NCBI RefSeq assembly: GCF_020509005.1
Contig: NC_063021.1
Span: 2,294,001 to 2,358,000 of the forward strand
From: Fulvia fulva
Taxonomy: Eukaryota; Ascomycota; Dothideomycetes; Mycosphaerellales; Mycosphaerellaceae
Direction of reading: 5' to 3'
Length of the DNA stretch: 64,000 nt
The notes beneath the pieces are model-generated. The model worked only from the letters and a program-made list of their open reading frames with translations. It was not told where the DNA came from and did no database searches. Position numbers and translations under genes: made by a program. Shown in pieces: positions 42,950 to 54,130 of the stretch. The first letter of the stretch is position 1. Each line of letters starts with the position of its first letter.

Positions 42950-45130
42950 GAGAATAGCAAGACAGACCGGTACCGGCGAACTAGGCGTAAGTATAGAGAA
43001 TACTAATAGACGCGTTTATCGCGCGTCCCTTAATAGATTATCCTTCTTTACCCTACTATCCGATCTACCCGATAACGATAGCGCGAACCCGGCGATATAG
43101 ACTTAAGGACGTAAAGAGGATATCGTAAATAGACTCCTCGACAAGAATAACTAGTACCGTAAGTAGTATAAGAAGGTGTTCGACTAACTCAAGGCGATTA
43201 AGGAAGAGGAGGTCGAGATAGAGCTAAACTTAGCTAACTTATATAGGGCGGAGTTTATCGAGGATAAGACAGAAGATAAGGGTACTAAGGTACCGAGGAA
43301 GAGGAGGGTTACTATCGACAACTTCTAGGAAGCCTTCGACTTATTAAACGGGCTGAATATAGACAAGTTCAAGAAGACGGTTAATAACTATCCCTAGTAG
43401 ATCTATAAGATCCTCTATAACATCGAGTCCGATTACCGACGTACGTATAAACTTAATACTACGCTCGATATAGCTAACCGTATTAACCTCCGTAAGGCGT
43501 AAGATACTAAGGACTAGATAGACCGACTCGAGGATATAATCGATACGGAATAGGCGACTAGATAGTCCCTAGAAGAGGAGGTTACGCGACTAAAGGAGGA
43601 GCTCGCTAAGCGCGAGAATACTATTATTATCGACCTAGACGAGCTTACGAGGGCTAAAGATATAAAGAAGGTGTATCGTACGTAGTATAAGGCAGCGGAG
43701 AGCAAGCTAGTAGAGACCGAGACCAAGCTCGTAGTAGCCGAGAAGCGTATTACTAAGCTTAAGGAGTAAGAGAAGGACCGTAGCCGGTCTAAGGAAAAGT
43801 AAGACCTACTACCTTAGGGAACCGAGTCTAAAGAGTTACTAGAGCGTCCGTAAAATAGAGGCAAACCTAATAAGAAGAAGTCGGACCCGGATTTATCGGA
43901 CTTATTAGACGACGAGAACGACGGTAATAAGGGCCGTAAGAATAGCCGTAAGGACGGTAGTCGTAAGGGTAGGAAGAATCGCCCGAGTACCGACTTAGAT
44001 AGTAACCCTATCTCCGTATATACGACTTACGACGCCGATATAACTACTAGTATCAAGTCCTCTAACGAGCTAAAGGCCCCTACTAAGTTCGACCTAAAGA
44101 GCGACGATATTAAGTTCTAAGAGTAGTAGCGTACTACCGAAGCTAAGCTCTAAGCCTCGAAGTACCGTACTATAAAGGACTCCCTTTAGAACGTCTAGAG
44201 CTAGTTAAAGAACGGTATAGAGACCTATATCGACTTAAAGATCCCTAGTCCTACTAAGTCTATAGAAGGCACGACTACTTAGTACGCTTCTATAGATAAG
44301 ATAATAGAAGATCTAGCCCGGCGCTACGGTGCTCGTAATGCCTATATTAATGCTATAACTAAGCTTAATAGTCTATAGTAGGGTAATAAGGAGAAGTTTA
44401 GTAACTTCTACCTATCCTTCCGTAAGTACGCCGATATCGTTAACCTTAATAACGGCGCGAAGAAAAAGAAACTCGAGAAGGACTTCCTACTTAGTAAGTT
44501 GAACTCGCGCTACGACAACCGTATTATAAACGAGGACATAGTCAACATGACCCTTAAGCAAGTCGTGTCTACGCTATATAACTACGAGGACAAGTTTAAG
44601 GCGTTCGACCTTAAGTACGGTAAGACCGGTAATAGTAATAAGACCTAAGGTAATAAGAAGACTACTAAGGGTAACGACGATAAGAAGGATACGGCTTCGA
44701 GTAGTAGCGGTAATAACACTAACCCGAACGCTAAGACTAAGTAGGCTAATCGACCTTAGGCATTTTAATATATCTAACCTTTAGATACTACTCGCGCCTA
44801 GGAATGTATCGATCAGAATCGGTACTTAAAATACGAATAAGAAGGTTACCGCCGTGTCGATACCGATTAGTACCCCCTTCGAGATGTCGCCCGCCGCCTA
44901 TTTACGCTAGGCTATAACCTAAGTAATAACCGCCGTAACGGTAGTAATAGTAGTAACGCCTATAATACCGGCGGCGCGGGAAACGCCTAGTCCACTCCGT
45001 AAGCGTAATACGTAGTAGACCGTACGAGTTAGAGTTACGAGAAAACGAGAAAAAGTATAAATATAAATATAGGCCTCCTAAGGGAGGTAAGGTTTTAAGT
45101 ATATCGGTATACTCCCTACTAGCTATAAAC
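42950..45130 (+). pseudogene. Gypsy-C gag
   Basis: A long, highly charged frame, Lys/Glu/Asp-rich and coiled-coil-like at about 43480-43800. A capsid-like region follows (about 44270-44620: DFLLSKLNSRYDNRII-type sequence). A degraded zinc knuckle is at about 44810-44870 (ECIDQNRYLKYEQEGYRR: most knuckle Cys and His became Tyr, one Cys kept). The block PLDTTRAQE at 44782-44808 is also found at 62834-62857, so a related gag exists there. TAG/TAA stops are frequent and no ATG starts the frame. Confidence 0.75.
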
Positions 45131-45188
45131 TACTCTATAGATAAACATAATCCGGTAATAGCTTCTTATCTAGTTATACTATATATAG

Positions 45189-45805
45189 ATAGATAGATAG
45201 ATTTGTCATTCCCCTGTTCTAGGACCCTATCCGGCCTATGCAGGTATATATCTATTGTTATGTACAAAGGGAAACCCGAATAGGTGAAAACCCTTCCCGC
45301 CCCCGACTACTCCTTGTCTAGATTAGCTTTCCCTCTGAACGTACGTAGTCCATGTCACTACCCCGTTAGCCCCCGCTCCTAGCCGGTCTCGTCGCGCTGC
45401 GTCGTGTCCTCTCTTCCTGCACTGCTCCTACTAGGCGGTACTGTTCTAGCCAGCCCTTCTCTAGTATCCAGTTCGTAATGCGCCGTAGGTCTTCAGCGTT
45501 GTTAAGAAGTGCCCCAATCGTCCGGTTCCTCGCCTTTGCCATCCACTCCCCCCTTCCTAGCGACCACCTCGGACAGACGAGGAGTGCGTGCCGTACGTTC
45601 TGGGAGCGATAGCCGCAGGGGCAGCTAGTATTCGTGTATCCTGGGACCTTCCTCCATGATAGGTACCCCTGGAGGCCGATGTGTTCGCTTCGCAGTTGGG
45701 TTGCTATGCTACTCTGTGCCCTCGTAAGGCGGTAGTGGATGAGCTTCGGGGGGTGCTTGACCGCGGATTTTGTAGCTGACCATTCCTTAGGTTGTCCCGC
45801 TGGCT
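45189..45805 (-). mobile_element. LINE-A 3' fragment, 5'-truncated and almost free of RIP
   Basis: A 617-bp 3' end of LINE-A (end of ORF2 plus 3' UTR) in minus orientation, with a perfect 16-bp target duplication GTTATACTATATATAG (45173-45188 and 45806-45821). Unlike every other LINE-A copy it keeps many CA and TG (for example CCATGTCACTACC, CCATCCACTCC, TGGGAGCGATAGCCGCAGG). It therefore shows the pre-RIP sequence of this segment. It is short enough to fall near or below the length usually needed to trigger RIP, or it is young. It inserted at the Gypsy-C gag-pro border. Confidence 0.93.
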
Positions 45806-45829
45806 GTTATACTATATATAGTGAATAGA

Positions 45830-48646
45830 AAGATCCCTACTCAAACCCTTTATAATAATAGTACTAACTCTACGTACTTTAATATCGACTTTACGTATAA
45901 GAACAACCTTAATATAATATAGCTACCTAATCCGTTAGGGCTAATATTAGTAGATAGCCGACCTACTAGTCACCTTATTACTTATAGAACAACGGCATAG
46001 ATTTAGATCGGTAACTACGTAGAGACTAGGTCTAGCTACTACGTATTACTAGAATACAATATAGTCCTCGGCCGTCCCTAGTATAACGAGCATTAACCTA
46101 CGTTCTACTATACGTTAGGAACTATAACCCTATTCTTACTATATTGTCGACAGAACTATATACTCGGAACTGAACTAGTATACGTATAGTCTATTAGCAA
46201 TAAGAGTATTATACTAAGAGGCGTTCTTTAGACCGAGATACTAGTACTAGAGAGTTCGCGACCTTAAGCTCTATCTAATTACGCTAAACCCTACGTAGAG
46301 GATAAAGACGAACCTATAGTAGTATAGGAGACGTATACGACGAAGGTAGTAATACGACATACCGTCGATACCTACGATAAACCGGAACCGTCTTACTACG
46401 TCCGCTAGCTACTACCCGCCGATAGGGTTAAAATACTTAAGCGCCTAGCGCGCCGAACGAAGAAAGAACTAAAGGTCGAGACTGAGCCGGAGATCGACAT
46501 TAAGCCTATTAATATAGAAGCACTTCGGCGTATAAGCCGGAGGAAGAGCTATAAAGTATATATAATATAGATGTTTAACCCGAAAGAAAATCCTAATAAG
46601 TAAGTCGCGCGCGACGCGCTATCCGCGTATATACTAAAGGCTTTTGGTATAAGAGCGAAGCTAGTACTAGGAGGTAGCGCGGCGATATTAGTAGATACTA
46701 ATACTTAAGAAAATATAGATAGATAGAAGGAGCCCCGGGGTAACTATACCTAGCGGTAACTTAACGCCTCTACTATATTAGCTAACGACTATTAACGTTT
46801 TATAAACGGTAAGGACAAAGACTAGGATCCTATCTCTTTATTACTAGTAGAGTTTAGGGAAATAGCTACGCTATTTAGCCGTAAGGAAGTAGATAAGGTC
46901 CTACCGCGACGGCCTAGTATAGACTATAAGATCAAGCTAAAGAATAGTTAGACACCGCCATTTCGAAGACTATACTCCTTCTCTATACAAGAGAACGAGG
47001 TGATTAAGAAGTAGATCGACGACTAACTTGAGAAAGGTTTTATTTAGAGAAGCGTATTACTAGTAGTAGTACCTATTCTAATCGTTAAAAAGCCGGGTAG
47101 AGGGCTACGAGTATACGTAGACTATGTAGCTCTAAACGCGCTTACGACGAAAAGTCGCTACCCGATTCTACTATTTTAAGAGACCTTAGATCGTATTACT
47201 AGCGCGCAATAGTTTACTAAACTAGATGTTATCGCTACGTTTAATCGTATCCGTAATGTAGTAGAAGACGAGTAGAAAACGGCCTTTACTACTAGATATA
47301 GGTAGTTTAAGTACGTAGTTATGCCTTTTAGACTATATAATGTACTAGGAACGTTTTAGTCATTTATAAACGATATACTAAGGGAGTTTCTAGATGACTT
47401 CGTATTATATTACCTTAATAACGTACTTGTCTTTAGTAAGACAAGAGAAGAGTATGTCTAATATATCCTAAAGATTCTACGAAAGCTAGATACCGCCGGG
47501 CTCTAGTTAGATATTAACAAATACGAGTTCTTTAGACACGAGACTACTTATCTAGGTGTTATTATCACAAATGAGGGCATTAAGATAGACCTAGCTAAGA
47601 TTGAATACGTTAAGAATTGGCCTATACCCGCGAATTTTACCGACATCTTGTCGTTTATAGGGTTTACTAACTTCTACCGTAGGTTTATTAAGGAGTTTAG
47701 TAAGATCTACTTACCTATAACGAAGCTTACGAGGAAGAATGTCCTATAGGACTAGTCTCTAGTATATTAATAGGCGTTCGAGGCGTTAAAGTAAGTATTT
47801 ATTAATACGCCTACCTTAAAACACTTCTACCTAGGGCGAGAGACTATTCTAGAAATAGATACCTTAGATTACGTAATACTAGTAGTACTCTTATAACGTA
47901 ACGAGCGAAGAGTATTACATCCTATTACTTATATATCTAAGAAGATAGATCCCTAGTAATATAACTACGATATCTACGATAAGGAGCTCCTAGCTATTAT
48001 AGAAGCTTTTAAGGAATAGTAACCGGAGCTAACTATTAACGAATACGGCACCGACGATTATAAGAATCTACTAGACCCGGAATCTAAGGACAAGTAGACG
48101 CTTATATACTCCGATTATAAGAACCTCGAATAGTTTATAAGCACGAAGCAATTGAACCGTAGACAAGCTCGCTAGGCCGAGTTTCTCTCGTAGTTCTTCT
48201 TTAAAATCGTCTATAGGCTAGGAGTTTAAGGTACTAAGCTAGACAGCTTAACCCGACGTTTATAGGACTTACCGAAGCCTAGAGACCTAGATAACCTACG
48301 AAACTAATAGTAGTATTAGGTATTACTAGGCCTAGATCGTATCCTAAACCTATTATCTACTAGAGTGTTATCGGTATATATCAATAACGTTATAACCCCG
48401 CTTACGACCGCTATTCGAGGACTCTATAGGTAACTAGAGGCTAAGGAAGCCGTTTAATAGCTAGAACGAGATAATCTATATACCTTACTTAGGAAGCACC
48501 GTATCAATAACCGTTATATAGCCCTAGTCGGAGGTATAATATACATTAAGAATATATATAGTAGTTATAGCCTATTCGTTCCTCTAGAGTTAGAAGACAA
48601 TCTAGATAAAGGTGAAATCCCGGTACGTACTCGTATCGTATAGGCT
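45830..48646 (+). pseudogene. Gypsy-C pol, proximal part (protease, RT, RNase H, start of integrase)
   Basis: Readable gypsy pol. A protease C-terminus is at about 46060 (YNIVLGRPQYNEHQP). RT covers about 46910-47600: [28 protein letters not shown], then YYLNNVLVFS at about 47405-47430, where both catalytic Asp are Asn. [12 protein letters not shown] follows, then RNase H (YISKKIDPQQYNYDIYDK near 47935, QGTKLDSLTRR near 48225). The integrase N-terminal zinc region begins near 48600 (RIVQAFYDYI) and is cut by the chimeric LINE inside YDYI. It continues at 52183. Confidence 0.87.
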
Positions 48647-48799
48647 TTCTACGACTATATAGATAGATATTTCATTAAGCTGTTGTAGTGCCCTTTGGCC
48701 TATATAGCTATGCTATCTTGTTTTCGTATATATAGAGGGGAAACCGTGTTAGTAAAAACCCCTCCTCCTTCCCGCCTGTCTTTTCCTCCTAGTTATTGT

Positions 48800-51093
48800 C
48801 TTAATTTTCCCTTATTAGGGGTACGCTAGTGTCATAGGCCTACCCTAATGACTACCCTATCTGCCACCCCCTAGCTTCCGCCTCTTATCTATCCACTCCT
48901 CCGTCTCGCTAGCGAGGCTAAACTACTAGAGGTATCCCTACTATAGTATCTACCGAGAGATTCGGCGAATGTTACCTTTGTCCCTAATGATTGACTTGTA
49001 GTCTCTCCTTCCCGCTTAGTGCCTCTAATTTCCCCTACCTCTCGCCCACTACGGGCATCGTAGGAGTATATGTTCTAGGTTTTGCGATAGGTAGCTATAC
49101 TAGTAGGCTGGGCTATAGATGTCTAGTACGCGTCTTCTAAATAGGTAGGCCCTTAACCTAATGTGTTCGGACCTGATTTGGATCGCTATACTTGCCTCGG
49201 CCCTTGTTAGGTCCCTATATAGCTGGTAATTGTGTCTCTAGAAGGCTCGGAGCGCTATCGGGCCTATTGTCTTAGAAGGCTTCTTTTTCCAGTCCTACTC
49301 CTATAGGTAGCTCGCTATCTGTTCCGCTAGGCTTTGGGTCTTAGCCTTGCTCCCGCCGGCCTAGCGAGTCCTACGCTCCTCCTCTTTTCGTGCTAGCCAT
49401 TCGGTGCTTGTCTATATAGCCGTAAAGGTAGTAAGGTCATCCTCTTTTTGGCTTGTCCTATGTCCGGCCCCTCTCCGGTAGTAGCTTTCTATCTTATTCT
49501 TTGCCTCCTAGATCATAGTTTGTACTAGGTAACCTGTCGTCCTTGCCGCGTATTGAATTCTTATTCCCCGGATGTACTGGCCGATTAGTAGTGTTCCTGT
49601 CTCCATTTCTACCGTGCTTATTAACGTTGTCTTGTATACGCCTAGTACCCTACGTAGGTTGCCTACCTATGTCCTGTTTAGGGGTTGCTCTATCCGTTTC
49701 GGGATCGGCTTACCTACGCCTCCTGTTCCCTAAATCTGTGCCCCGGATAGTATAGCTAGTCTGACGATCGCCTTATACATTACTCTTGCCTTGTCGAATG
49801 TTGCTCCCTATATAGATGCCGTAAGTCTCTTTATCGAGGCTTCGTTGACTTATGCTCGACTCTAGGCTTTCTTAACCTATATATTCTAGCTTAGCTTCGG
49901 GTCGAGCTAGATCCCTAGTACTCGTAGCTCCGCTAATAGCTTTGTCTCGTAGCCTTAGATTCTTACCGCCGCCTTTATATTATAGTGTGTTCTCGCTTTA
50001 CTAAAGTGTATAAGTTGGTACTTTTTAGGGGCGAACTAGGCACTATACTTCTTTACCTACTCCTCGCATTTCTTGTGCCTATCTTCGAGGAGGCGACAGT
50101 TCTCTTCTGTCGAGTCTAACTAGGCTAGGATGTTTATGTCGTCTACGAACCCCGATGCTAAGGTTTACGGAGAGGTGAGTAGGGGGATTAGATTAGACAT
50201 AAATATCAGAAATAGGATAGGGGAGAGAGTAGATCCCTAAGGTATTCTAGTCTCTGCCTTTACCAAGTCGGACGTGTACCTTTCTAGGACTAGGTATGTC
50301 GTCCGTTCCTAGAGAAAGGAGTAGACGAACGTCGTTGCCTACTAGGGGATGCCTTTCTACTGTAGGATATATATTAGCCTTTAGTATAAGACGTTATCGA
50401 AGGCTCCTACAATGTCGAGGGATAGTAAGGACGCCGCTCGGTTCCTACCGTAGTGCCAGAGGGTCTGAATTTACTCCGTAATTAGCTCTATTACTATTAG
50501 TGTCGATCGCTAGCTTCTTCCCCCTATCTGTATTACTAGGAGTACGTAGTTGTCCTCGGCTAGCTACGTAAGTCTCTAGGCTACTATCTTTTCTAGGACC
50601 TTCCCTATCGTGTTTAGAAGTGCGATTGGTCTGTACGACTTGGGCTAAGTATAGTCCTCTTTCTATAGCTTACGTAGCACTACTATCATAGACTCTCTAT
50701 ACGGCTTCGGGTGATACCCTAGCCGTAGGCACGCGGTAAACAGGTTTGCTAGGCTCGGCGCGATCTCTTCTCTATACTCTTTTAGTAGTATGTTTGGTAT
50801 CCTGTCTAGGCCTAGGGCTTTCCGTCCTTTTAGCTTACTTATAACTCCTATTACTATATTAGAGCTAACCGCCTAATCTATGTCTAGGGGTTCCGGGTAT
50901 ATGCTCGGGTCGATATCCGTAAGGTCTGCCTCTACTTACGTCGAAAAGAAATGGTCGGCTAATGCTTTTGCCTTGCCCCGGGGCGTAGCCTAGGCAATCC
51001 CTTCGCGGTCTACGATTAGGGGGAAGTGAGGGGTTTGCTGCTCTTTAGGTAGTCGTGCCTATTTAGCAAGTCTCTACATCTGTTCCGGTAAGA
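48800..51093 (-). pseudogene. LINE-C ORF2, RT and C-terminal part
   Basis: Minus-strand ORF2 lacking its endonuclease because the chimera joins LINE sequence upstream of RT. RT blocks: LGLDRIPNILLKE (about 50810), YRPIALLNTIGKVLEK (about 50600), LLSLDIVGAFDNV (about 50405-50440), RIPQGSTLSPILFLIF (about 50230) and FVDDINILA (about 50130-50160, both Asp kept). The thumb and C-terminal parts run to about 48830. RIP is intermediate: some Gln and Trp codons are TAG and others survive. LINE-C would have had to borrow endonuclease activity to insert this copy. Confidence 0.82.
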
Positions 51094-52166
51094 AAGGAAT
51101 CGTATTTAGCAAGCTAGCTACGAGATAAGGTGACAAGTCTTAACCGCGCTTTCCTACTTATCTAGCACTACCGTATAGCCTCGTTTCGAGAGGTTAGCCC
51201 GGAGCAAAAGCTTCCCTCTACGCCCTCCCTCCCTGTTTACTCCTTAAGCTAATATCCACCTCTATAGGCCTAAGCCCTTTAGTGCTCTCTATTGACCGAC
51301 ATACGTATCCGTCCTCTCGGGCTATACAGACAGTATCAGCCGTCGCTACTAGTATATACTACGCCCTAGGTTTTGACGCCCTTGGCGTTACCGTAGCCTA
51401 TCTCTAGAAAGCGGCCGTCTATACCTCGTAGGTTTGCTCGGGGTATACACCACGCCGGGCAGCGTACTCCTTACGTTTCTACCTACTAACTAATATGAAG
51501 TTCCTTATTACCCTGCCCTCGATCCTCCCCGATTATAGAACTAATCCACTTGTATTATACGTCTTTTCCCCGTCCTAATAGCCGTCTTTTCCTTACTTAG
51601 GCTATCGTCTTTTCCTCGTTACAATCTACTATATCAGACTAGGTACGTTGTGTAGCGGGACAGGTAGTGCCTTAGGCAAAACCCTCGTTCCTATACCGGG
51701 TGTTTAATAGGCCCTTATAGGCTTCGTCGCGTGTCTACCTACCTACCGTATTGCCCGCTAGCAAACACTAGATTGTTTCGTAGTCCGCTCGACGCCGTTA
51801 TATAGTCCGCTCAGTTGTTGTTCTATAGTCCGCTCGTCTAATGTTCGTCGCTTAGCCCGCTCGGTTTACGGTCTCCGGAGGTGAAAATTCTACACTTATA
51901 CTAGAGGTGTCCTGTCGAGCGTATAGGCCACGGTTCCGCGCCCTTCTTATACGTAGAAAGAAGAGGGACTCGCTCCCGACACGAGTACACGCTCGTCGGA
52001 TAGTTTTTATACCCGTTTTGCTAGTAGTCCTCTGTTCGCCGCGGCTTCGCCTACGTTACGCGCCCGTCGCGCCTACGACGCTCTAGCGTAAGAATACTTG
52101 GCTCTCTCGTAGCTAGACGAGAGGTTCGTAGCCGACACTACGTATAGGTGATTCTCGTCGTCGACC
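51094..52166 (-). repeat. 1,073-bp LINE-associated module, copy C
   Basis: Same length as copy B at 19232-20304 and nearly identical; most differences are C/T or G/A transitions. TATAAAAA at 52004-52011 (minus) sits at the same offset from the 5' end. It borders the 16-bp target duplication at its 5' end and LINE-C at its 3' end (AAGGAATCG on the plus strand). Confidence 0.85.
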
Positions 52167-52182
52167 TTCTACGACTATATAG

Positions 52183-53760
52183 TAGCTAGTTACTTAGGGG
52201 ACGAGAAGACGTATAAATTAGTAGCTCGTAACTATACCTAGCTAGGTATCGTACGATTTATTAAGAGCTATATACGTGCCTACCGCGCTTACCGTACGAA
52301 CAAGAATACTAATATCTAGTACCTAGGGCTATTAAGACCGCTACTAGTACTATTTAGCGCTTAGAAGGATATCTCTATTAACTTTGTAGTCAAACTACCG
52401 AAGGGAATAAGCGTAGTCGACGGACAAACGTACGAGAATATTATGACCGTTATATACTGCTTAACTAAGGAGCGACACATTATTCCTATTACCTTGATAA
52501 TAGTAGAGCATTACGTACTAGTATTCCTTAAGTACGTATTTAGTAGACATAGGCTCCCGAAGTCTATTATCTCGGATCGTAGTACGTAATAGGTTTCCGT
52601 ATTCTAGCGTAGAATATACGCGCTACTTAGTATTAATCGAAAGCTATCTTTGTCGTTCTACCTAGAAATAGATAGACAGTTAGAGAACACGAATAAAGTA
52701 ATAGAGCAATATCTACGTATCTTTATTAACTATACCTAGGACGACTAGCTAGATTAGACTTTATTAGCTAAGTTTATAGCAAACAATATAGTGTCCGTAA
52801 TAATAGGCGTCTTACCGTTCTATACTAATACTAAGCGTAATCTAAGGTTCTCTAAGTTCGACTTAGACTTACCTATACTACTAATGCTATATAAATAGCG
52901 ACAAGACGCCGAGTCCGCGGACAAGTTTACGACTAAGATATAAGAGATATACTAATACTTACGACAGTAAATAGCCTTAGTATAAGTAGTCTAAGCTAAG
53001 TACGTAAACTAGACGCGTATACCTATACTACGGTACGCCGAAGGCGACGAAGTATAGGTAAGCACTAAGAACTAGACGATAGAGAGACCTTCTCGTAAGA
53101 TAGACGTAAAGTAGTCTAGACCGTACGTAATTACGGAGGTACTACCGGGTAATACTGATAAAGTAGAGCTCCTACCTACTTTAAATATCGATAATCGCTT
53201 CTACTTATACCTTCTTATACTAGTTTATCCGCCGGTTATAGGACAGACACAACCCGTACTACTACCGATCCGAATTATCGACGACGAATAATACGAAGCC
53301 GATCCCGCCGAACCTAAACAATAGGAAGTTAAGTAAATTCTAGACTATAAGAAGAGATAGCCGCGAGGACTAATACCGGTAGGAGGTAAATAGCTATATT
53401 AGGAATACTTAGTAAAGTATATTAGATATAATAAGCTATCCTATAAAGCTACGAACTAGGTTATTAAGACCGCCGCCGCCTCCGTAGCCGACTTTTACTA
53501 TAACTACCCGAGAGCGACTAAGCTACCTAGTTTTTAACTACCTATAGACTAGATACCGAATAAGAATGCTATAGGTATACGTATAGCGCGCTAACTAGCA
53601 AAAGTAGCGATAACTCTAATACCGGTAGAACGAGGCCTCCGGGCTTATAAGAAAGAGAGCGATACGTATAGTCTAATAGATAATAAGGTGTTTACGAAGG
53701 TAATAGGAGATATAATAGATACGAAAGATATAAGAGGAGAGGAGAGTGCTCCGGAGCGTA
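52183..53760 (+). pseudogene. Gypsy-C pol, distal part (integrase and C-terminus)
   Basis: Continues the integrase after the chimeric LINE: VASYLGDEKTYKLVARNY (zinc region, about 52180-52240), IRAYRAYRTNKN (Cys now Tyr), then the catalytic core (about 52370-52800; IYCLTKERHIIPIT, KSIISDRS near 52560). A C-terminal region ends in KQLYQEYLVKYIRYN (about 53390-53440), possibly a degraded chromodomain. It ends about 15 bp before the 3' LTR. Stops throughout. Confidence 0.82.
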
Positions 53761-53776
53761 CTCTAAGAGGGGGGGG

Positions 53777-53964
53777 TAGTATTACCGTACCGGCGTATAT
53801 TTACTTAAACCCGCGGGTACATACCTAGACCTCGGGCCCGCTAACTAATCCGACTAGCGGCTTAGCGCCCGTATATAACTCTCGCGCCCTCCGCTCCTCC
53901 CTTAGATAGAACATCTATTCGACTTGTACCTTACTCGACTACGTACTTATACCTACTTATAATA
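53777..53964 (+). repeat. Gypsy-C 3' LTR
   Basis: A 188-bp repeat of 42701-42888, preceded by the polypurine tract AAGAGGGGGGG (53765-53776). It ends CTACTTATAATA. Confidence 0.88.
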
Positions 53965-54130
53965 AGTAGTAAGTTAGAGGCGTTTCTCGCTTTCTAATTA
54001 GACGCGCTACTTTTGTCGCGTACGCGTACGCTACTACTAGTAATAGGGGTGTTTCTCGCCCTTACGCTATTAGCTAATAGGAGTCCGAGAAACACCTATT
54101 AATAATAGTACTAGGGCCGTACCGGTGAAT
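53965..54130. other. Short flank with an inverted repeat
   Basis: No gene seen. A perfect 11-bp inverted repeat, GGTGTTTCTCG (54048-54058) and CGAGAAACACC (54086-54096), with further AATA/TATT pairing outside and a 27-nt spacer. It could be a transcript terminator or the tip of a lost small element. It lies just 3' of Copia-C. Confidence 0.45.

Larger units (their letters stand above)
48663..52166 (-). mobile_element. Chimeric LINE C: 1,073-bp module fused to a 2.4-kb LINE-C 3' part
   Basis: A 3,504-bp element in minus orientation with a perfect 16-bp target duplication TTCTACGACTATATAG (48647-48662 and 52167-52182). The 3' part (48663-51093) is a LINE family distinct from LINE-A and LINE-B. 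The 5' part (51094-52166) is the same 1,073-bp module as at 19232-20304, joined at the same module base. The single duplication around both parts shows they inserted together. Removing the element restores the Gypsy-C integrase frame. Confidence 0.88.
42701..53964 (+). mobile_element. Gypsy-C, Ty3/gypsy retrotransposon with two LINE insertions
   Basis: An LTR retrotransposon with 188-bp LTRs (42701-42888 and 53777-53964), gag at about 42950-45130 and pol at 45830-53760. It is split by a LINE-A 3' fragment (45189-45805) and chimeric LINE C (48663-52166); without them it is about 7.1 kb. Flanking pentamers are ACTAG (42696-42700) and AGTAG (53965-53969), a 4/5 match, so the target duplication is imperfect. 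A G-run polypurine tract precedes the 3' LTR. RIP is heavy. Confidence 0.88.

Noticed and set aside
49543..49755. Open frames of 61-70 codons at 49543-49755 and 50296-50481 (+)
   Set aside because: Both are antisense shadows of the LINE-C reverse transcriptase, which reads on the minus strand.
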